64,000 nucleotides of DNA from Rhizobium skierniewicense (GTDB lineage: Bacteria; Pseudomonadota; Alphaproteobacteria; Rhizobiales; Rhizobiaceae), in the NCBI RefSeq assembly GCF_014196515.1, contig NZ_JACIDV010000003.1, positions 1 through 64,000 of the forward strand, in the 5' to 3' direction. Below are positions 59,483-64,000 of this stretch, in pieces. Made by a program: the position numbers and the translations under genes. Position 1 is the stretch's first letter; each line of letters opens with the position of its first letter. Below the pieces are notes generated by a model. It searched no databases and was not told the DNA's origin. It was given only the letters and a program-made list of their open reading frames with translations.

Positions 59483-60310
59483 TCAGCTTTCGGCGCGAAG
59501 CGTCGTGGTAAAGGTGAAGCGCTCGGCAGGCAAAACCTGAAACGCATATTCCAGCAGTCGCCGACCAGACCCGTAATAGCGTCGTGTCACAACGAGTGCG
59601 AGATCTCCAGCCTTCACGCCAAGCTTGCCGGCGGTCACCTCATCCAGTGCAAGAGGCTTGATATCCTGTTGGATTTCCTGGATTTTTTCACCGGTAAACT
59701 GCTCTATGTAATGGAAGATGGCGCTGCGGGCGACAGTGATGTCTTTGACCGCAGCCGACAGTTTGGCGTCGACGTAGACTTCGTTCCAGGAAAAGGCTCT
59801 GTTGCCGCCGCCCGAGTACCGGATACCCGCCATATGGTAGAATTTGCGGCCCGGACGGCAGCCCAGCTCGACGGCCAGTTTGCCCTGCGCGGAAATTTCC
59901 TCTTTCGTGTCGATCACGAATTCCGTCTCGGCAGCAATCTCGAACAGCTCGGAGCGCGAATGGGCAATGAAACGTTTGTTTTCCGGATCAAACCCGGCCT
60001 CGACGCGGGTTCCCACGCCTTTGCGCGCCGAAAGGCGGCCTTTTGTCCGCAATGTGCCAATCGCCTGACGGACAGTCTGGCGGCTCACGCCAAGACTGAT
60101 CGCAATTTCGTTTTCGGTGGGAAGCAGGGAGCCGACGGGATAGTCGCCCTTGTTGATGCGGCTCTCGAGATGATGTGCGACCTGTAAGTAGAGAGGCGCG
60201 GTATCGATTTCCGGCTTCCAGTCAGTGCCTTTATGATCCAAGCCCGTCTCATCCCATCTCAGCGCGTGTGGCCGCATTCTTGTAGCAAGATGTTCAATCC
60301 TCTTTGCCAT
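59483..60310 (-). CDS. GntR-family regulator with UTRA sensor domain (HutC type)
   Basis: A 275-residue regulator: winged helix (LLPTENEIAISLGVSRQTVR, QAIGTLRTKGRLSARKGVGT) after an unusual 40-residue N-terminal tail, then a UTRA ligand domain (FYHMAGIRYSGGGNRAFSWN, YIEQFTGEKIQEIQQDIKPL, LVVTRRYYGSGRRLLEYA). A start at the internal ATG at 60277 would shorten the tail. It is divergent from the MFS gene and adjoins the RutA-like operon; the shared palindromes suggest it controls all three transcripts. Confidence 0.88.
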   Translation of the reverse strand: MAKRIEHLATRMRPHALRWDETGLDHKGTDWKPEIDTAPLYLQVAHHLESRINKGDYPVGSLLPTENEIAISLGVSRQTVRQAIGTLRTKGRLSARKGVGTRVEAGFDPENKRFIAHSRSELFEIAAETEFVIDTKEEISAQGKLAVELGCRPGRKFYHMAGIRYSGGGNRAFSWNEVYVDAKLSAAVKDITVARSAIFHYIEQFTGEKIQEIQQDIKPLALDEVTAGKLGVKAGDLALVVTRRYYGSGRRLLEYAFQVLPAERFTFTTTLRAES

Positions 60311-60381
60311 CCAAACGCAAACAAAATTCAGTTGGCGGTCTACCTGGCACGGGGATGCTTGCGAGGTGGCGTCAAATCAAT

Positions 60382-60408
60382 TAGTACGTACATATACCGG
60401 ATGTACAT
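60382..60408. promoter_or_regulatory. GTACGTAC-type operator, sites 2a/2b (GntR gene and MFS gene)
   Basis: TAGTACGTACAT (60382-60393) agrees with the site at 61840 at 10 of 12 positions, and a shorter ATGTACAT palindrome follows at 60401-60408. Both lie in the 118-base gap between the divergent regulator and MFS genes, fitting autoregulation plus control of the transporter. Confidence 0.55.
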
Positions 60409-60428
60409 TTCCCAGGATATTGATACGC

Positions 60429-61649
60429 ATGTCGGATTTAGTCGCCGAACAGGTCCCGCCAACGCACCCTGCATCTTCGCTCGCGCAGACATTGATTGCA
60501 GCCACGCTCATCCAGATTGTTGCCACGGCCAGCGTGCTCGCCTTGACGGCGATTGCGCCAACCGTGGCGGCGGACCTCGATATTGGCGCTTACTGGATCG
60601 GTTACCAGATCAGCCTCATCTACGCGTCCGGCATGTTCTCTTCGGCTGTTGCGGGAACGCTTGTACAGCGCTTCGGTCCTGTCAAGATCGAGCAGATCGC
60701 GCTTACTTGCTTCGTCATCGGCTTTGCCGGGATAGCGACTGCGAATATCCTGTTGATCATATTGGCATCTCTGTTGATCGGGATTGGCTATGGCCTAAAC
60801 AACCCGGCTTCGTCTGAGATGCTCAGCCGCGTCACACCGCAAAACAGGCGCAATATCGTCTTTTCCCTGAAGCAGTCAGGCGTGCCGCTGGGCGGTATCC
60901 TTGCCAGCTTCGCCTTTCCGTTTCTGTCGCGCTATGTCGATTGGCATGTGGCTCTGTTGATTGGCGCTGTCGCTCCGCTTCTCACGATGGGTTTGCTGGC
61001 GATGACCCATGCGGCGGAACCCAAGATGCAGAAGAAAGTGCCGTCCCTGTTGCGAGGGCTGATCGATGAGCAATCGACGATCTGGCGCAATCCGCGTCTA
61101 CGTGCGCTGAGTTGTCTCGGATTTGCCTACTCGGCCATGCAACTTTCCGTGTCCGCCTTCGCGGTCGTCACACTGGTGCATGATGCGGGGTGGTCGCTTC
61201 TGGCGGCTGGTTCTGTCGCTGCCGCGATGCAGTTTGCCGGGGCCTTCGGACGTATTTTCTGGGGTGTCGTCGCCGATCGCATTGGCGGTGGATATATCAC
61301 GCTCTCCCTGCTCGGCTTGCTGGGTGGGGTCGGTTATGTTCTGCTGTACTGGTTGCCGGAGCTGCCGGTCATGGCGCAGGTGGCGCTGTTCGTTGCGATG
61401 GGTGCGGTAACGATCGGCTGGAATGGCGTGCTTCTGGCCGAGGTTGCGCACAACGCGCCGGAGGGCAGGGTTGGTGCCATCACCGGCGGCGTCCTGGTCT
61501 ATACATTCATCGGCGTCATCGTTGGACCGTCCTCGTTCGCTAGCGTCTATGCGATCAGCGGACATTACGGGACGAGCTTTCTGATCTTCTCGCTGTTTGG
61601 TTTTGCGGGAATGATTATCGCATGGCATGCGAACGCAACTCGCCACTAA
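60429..61649 (+). CDS. MFS transporter (CynX/NimT-like)
   Basis: A 406-residue inner-membrane carrier with about 12 segments: LIAATLIQIVATASVLALTA at the start, the cytoplasmic loop with NRRNIVFSLKQSGVPLGGIL after segment 4-5, and WGVVADRIGGGYI in the second half. The ATG at 60429 is preferred over the reading from 60366, which begins before the operator. It is co-regulated with the RutA-like genes by shared boxes, so it may import the same compound or export a product. Confidence 0.86.
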   Translation: MSDLVAEQVPPTHPASSLAQTLIAATLIQIVATASVLALTAIAPTVAADLDIGAYWIGYQISLIYASGMFSSAVAGTLVQRFGPVKIEQIALTCFVIGFAGIATANILLIILASLLIGIGYGLNNPASSEMLSRVTPQNRRNIVFSLKQSGVPLGGILASFAFPFLSRYVDWHVALLIGAVAPLLTMGLLAMTHAAEPKMQKKVPSLLRGLIDEQSTIWRNPRLRALSCLGFAYSAMQLSVSAFAVVTLVHDAGWSLLAAGSVAAAMQFAGAFGRIFWGVVADRIGGGYITLSLLGLLGGVGYVLLYWLPELPVMAQVALFVAMGAVTIGWNGVLLAEVAHNAPEGRVGAITGGVLVYTFIGVIVGPSSFASVYAISGHYGTSFLIFSLFGFAGMIIAWHANATRH

Positions 61650-61822
61650 TCAACCTCCATATGTGCAGACATAAGAACCGTCGTCCCGGCGGTCGGGCAT
61701 CTTTATGCGCTCATCGCAAAGGGATTCCGGCGTCGGAATGATCACAATTGAAGCGATGTATTGTCGGGCTTTTCGGCATTCGCCGCTTTTGTGTGCAGTG
61801 CAAAAAAATAGGCAAAAAGCGA

Positions 61823-61852
61823 TTGACGGCAGTTTGAATATGTACGTACATT
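61823..61852 (+). promoter_or_regulatory. promoter with embedded GTACGTAC operator (site 3, ABC operon)
   Basis: TTGACG (61823-61828) is followed after 18 bases by TACATT (61847-61852). The perfect 12-bp palindrome ATGTACGTACAT (61840-61851) overlaps the -10, so a bound regulator would exclude RNA polymerase. Confidence 0.6.
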
Positions 61853-61861
61853 ACCCGTAAA

Positions 61862-61877
61862 GCCGCTCATTAGCGGC
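61862..61877 (+). repeat. small hairpin in the 5' leader of the ABC operon
   Basis: GCCGCT (61862-61867) and AGCGGC (61872-61877) enclose CATT, near the expected start of the transcript. It may shield the 5' end. Too short for a riboswitch. Confidence 0.4.
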
Positions 61878-61924
61878 CTTGAAAACACCGGGATGGACCG
61901 GGATCAAAGAGGGGAATGTTGTTC

Positions 61925-63025
61925 ATGCGCCTGCTTGCCGTCAGTTCAGTGTTGGCTGTTTCCGCTCTCGCGGCCATGTCGTGCCCAGCCTCCGCAGACC
62001 CCATGGCGGATGCCAAAGCCATCGTCGAGCAACACCGCGCCATGCCGGTTTTCACGCCTCCGGGCGAAGCCTTCGATGCCAAGTCCTGCATGGCGGGCAA
62101 GAAGGTTCTCTCCATTCCCATTTCCATGACGATTCCGTTTAATGTCGAGCTACAAAAAGCGATGTCTGAGGCGGCCAAGGAAGTCGGCTTCACCTATACG
62201 ACGTGGGATAACCAACTGAAAATAGACCAGTGGGTTCAAGGTGTTTCCCAGGCCATCAGCCAGAAATATGACGCTCTTGATCTGGCTGGTGGTCTGAACC
62301 CCGAAGTGCTTGGGCCCCAACTGGGCGAGGCCCGCGCTGCCGGTTTGAAAATCTCCACCACCCATTTTTATGACGTGACCCAAAAGGCGGTCCCGAGCGT
62401 CGACTATTCCGGCAAGGTTGATTTCACCGGCGCCGGAAAGCTGCTGGCAGCCTGGGCCTATGCCCAGACGGAAGGCAAGCCCAATGTGCTGGTCATCGGC
62501 TCATCCGATGTCCTGCCCTCCATCCCGTTCGTCCAGGCCATCAAGGATCAACTGGCGGCGCTTTGCCCGGATTGCAAGGTAAAACATCTCGACGTTCCCG
62601 TCTCCGAATGGGCGACGAAGATACAATCGGGCACCCAGTCCGCTTTGCTGGCTGATCCGTCGATCAACTATATTCTGCCGATCTACGACTCCATGTCGCA
62701 GTTCGTTATCCCCGCCATGCGCATCACCGGTGCGGAGGGCAGCGTCAAGCTTGCCAGTTTCAACGGAACTCCTTTCGTGCTGGATATGGTCCGGGCAGGT
62801 CAGGTGGAGATGGATGTCGGCGAAAGCCTCGGCTGGGCAGGTTATGCGGCCATCGACAACATCATGCGCATGCTGTGCGGCAAGCCTGAGGTGGCGAAGC
62901 TGAATGTCCCCTTGCTGGTGTTTGACGAAAGCAATATCGCGACCGCAGGGACGCCCGCCAACTTCAACGATGGCTACGGCGATGCCCATCTGGACGGGTT
63001 CCGCAAGCTCTGGAAACTGAAGTAA
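61925..63025 (+). CDS. sugar-type ABC transporter substrate-binding protein
   Basis: A 366-residue periplasmic type-1 binding protein. Signal sequence MRLLAVSSVLAVSALAAMS ends near PASA. Mature part has VLSIPISMTIPFNVELQKAM, DALDLAGGLNPEVLGPQL and YILPIYDSMSQFVIPAM, in the ribose-binding pattern but with few sugar-stacking aromatics visible. AGAGGGG is 10 bases before the ATG at 61925 and too close to one at 61916. It should import the compound sensed by the GntR-UTRA regulator. Confidence 0.87.
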   Translation: MRLLAVSSVLAVSALAAMSCPASADPMADAKAIVEQHRAMPVFTPPGEAFDAKSCMAGKKVLSIPISMTIPFNVELQKAMSEAAKEVGFTYTTWDNQLKIDQWVQGVSQAISQKYDALDLAGGLNPEVLGPQLGEARAAGLKISTTHFYDVTQKAVPSVDYSGKVDFTGAGKLLAAWAYAQTEGKPNVLVIGSSDVLPSIPFVQAIKDQLAALCPDCKVKHLDVPVSEWATKIQSGTQSALLADPSINYILPIYDSMSQFVIPAMRITGAEGSVKLASFNGTPFVLDMVRAGQVEMDVGESLGWAGYAAIDNIMRMLCGKPEVAKLNVPLLVFDESNIATAGTPANFNDGYGDAHLDGFRKLWKLK

Positions 63026-63051
63026 TCAGCCGTTGAAGCGGGAGCAGCATC

Positions 63052-64000
63052 ATGACAGATAATGCCGTGCTCACCATGAAAAACATCCGCATGCGCTTTG
63101 GCAGTTACGATGCGCTGAAGGGCGTGTCGCTGTCGATCCGGCGCGGCGAGGTGTTCGGACTTCTCGGTCAGAACGGCTCGGGGAAATCCACCATGATCAA
63201 GGTTCTGGCGGGTTTCCACCAGCCGGAGCCAGGCAGCGAGGTCATTCTCTGGGGGCAGAAAATGCCTTTGCCGCTCGATCCCATGGAGATTAAGAAGCGC
63301 GGTGTGGCGTTTGTCCACCAGCATCTCGGTCTCGTGTCATCGCTGACCGTGCTGGAGAATATGCGGGTCACCGCCCTTGGTCAGAAATCACCCTGGTTCG
63401 TCAATTGGAGACGTGAAGCGTCGGCGATATCGAAACTGTTTGCGCAGTTCGACCTGTTTATCGATCCGTTTCAAACTGTGGCGTCGCTGTCACCGGTGGA
63501 GCGTGCCTTCGTTGCCATTATCAGGGCCTTCGAGGATCTGAAAGCGTCGGATGCAGGCTATGGCGGGGAAGGTATATTGGTGCTGGATGAGCCAACGCCG
63601 TTTCTGCCGGCCGAAGATGTCAAAAGGCTGTTTGCTCTCATCCGTTCCATCGTGAAAACCGGCGCTTCCGTTGTTATCGTCACCCATGACATCGATGAAG
63701 TGCGTGACATTACCGACCGTGTTGCAGTGCTGCGGGACGGCGAACTCGTCGGCATTATGGATACACACAGTTCGGAGCGCCAATCCATCCTGGATACCAT
63801 CGTCGGATCACGTGTCGATGCGTTCGAGAAAAGGCGTATGGCGCCCAGCGGGGTTGCGGCGGCAGTGCGCGTGAGAGGATTGTCGGATGGTACCACCGCA
63901 CCGTTTGATTTCGACATTCGCGAGGGCGAAACACTGGGCGTCACGGGCTTGATCGGCTCCGGCTTTGCCCGAGTTCCCTACCTGCTTTATGGCGCAAGGC
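63052..64000 (+). CDS. sugar-type ABC transporter ATP-binding protein (partial, runs off the window)
   Basis: At least 316 codons. Walker A GQNGSGKST (39-47), Walker B ILVLDEPTPFLP and switch VVIVTHDIDEV are normal. The first domain's signature is degenerate: LSPVERAFVA in place of LSGGQ. A second domain begins (GVAAAVRVRGLSDGTTAPFD) at the window end, so this is the duplicated RbsA/XylG form. The start is 26 bases after the binding-protein stop with a GGGAGC site. The permease gene should follow outside the window. Confidence 0.87.
   Translation, partial: MTDNAVLTMKNIRMRFGSYDALKGVSLSIRRGEVFGLLGQNGSGKSTMIKVLAGFHQPEPGSEVILWGQKMPLPLDPMEIKKRGVAFVHQHLGLVSSLTVLENMRVTALGQKSPWFVNWRREASAISKLFAQFDLFIDPFQTVASLSPVERAFVAIIRAFEDLKASDAGYGGEGILVLDEPTPFLPAEDVKRLFALIRSIVKTGASVVIVTHDIDEVRDITDRVAVLRDGELVGIMDTHSSERQSILDTIVGSRVDAFEKRRMAPSGVAAAVRVRGLSDGTTAPFDFDIREGETLGVTGLIGSGFARVPYLLYGAR

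Noticed and set aside
1-64000. Mobile elements, prophage, CRISPR arrays, rRNA and tRNA genes
   Set aside because: Reading the gaps and genes, I found no transposase or integrase motifs, no regularly spaced direct repeats and no cloverleaf or rRNA sequence.

Overview
The window reads as a chromosome or large-replicon segment of an Agrobacterium/Rhizobium-type alphaproteobacterium. The evidence is about 60 % GC, tightly packed ABC-uptake operons each beside its own LacI, GntR, MocR or TetR regulator, a photolyase close to the Agrobacterium iron-sulfur (6-4) enzyme PhrB, and rhizobial-style TGA-N9-TCA iron boxes. I see no rRNA, tRNA, CRISPR array, phage gene or insertion sequence.

Layout. 0.2-7.1 kb: a ribitol operon (sugar ABC importer, ribitol 2-dehydrogenase, pentulokinase) with a divergent LacI repressor. 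7.2-10.8 kb: a small wHTH-like gene, an ArsR/Old-Yellow-Enzyme divergent pair, a YcxB-like membrane protein and RsgA. 10.9-22.0 kb: amide-hydrolysis genes, namely two cytosine-deaminase/AtzC-type amidohydrolases, a gamma-glutamyltransferase homologue, an M20 amidohydrolase and a polar amino-acid ABC importer, with a FadR-type GntR and a MocR regulator. 22.1-27.7 kb: alpha/beta hydrolase, two small proteins, a GAF-PAS HWE histidine kinase and an SMP-30 lactonase. 27.8-34.6 kb: a spermidine/putrescine-type ABC importer with a hydantoin-racemase-type enzyme, a GntR regulator and an SDR. 34.6-41.3 kb: a quinate/shikimate-to-protocatechuate module (3-dehydroshikimate dehydratase, TetR regulator, shikimate dehydrogenase, ABC importer).

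41.6-43.2 kb: PhrB photolyase. 43.3-53.9 kb: a complete hydroxamate-siderophore locus with FecI/FecR signalling, TonB receptor with signalling domain, RhtX/FptX permease, amine N-hydroxylase, MFS exporter, acyltransferase and an AlcC/DesD-type NIS synthetase. 53.9-55.9 kb: a PAS-LuxR regulator and succinyl-CoA:3-ketoacid CoA-transferase. 55.9-64 kb: a RutA-like flavin monooxygenase with amidase and cysteine hydrolase (minus strand), a GntR-UTRA regulator, an MFS transporter and the start of a sugar-type ABC importer (plus strand), joined by a repeated GTACGTAC operator.

The most interesting parts are the siderophore locus, the RutA-amidase-hydrolase regulon with its boxes, and the quinate/shikimate module, where a matching operator-like motif appears in two promoter regions. 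Functions are inferred from motifs and recalled family sequences; no database search was possible.
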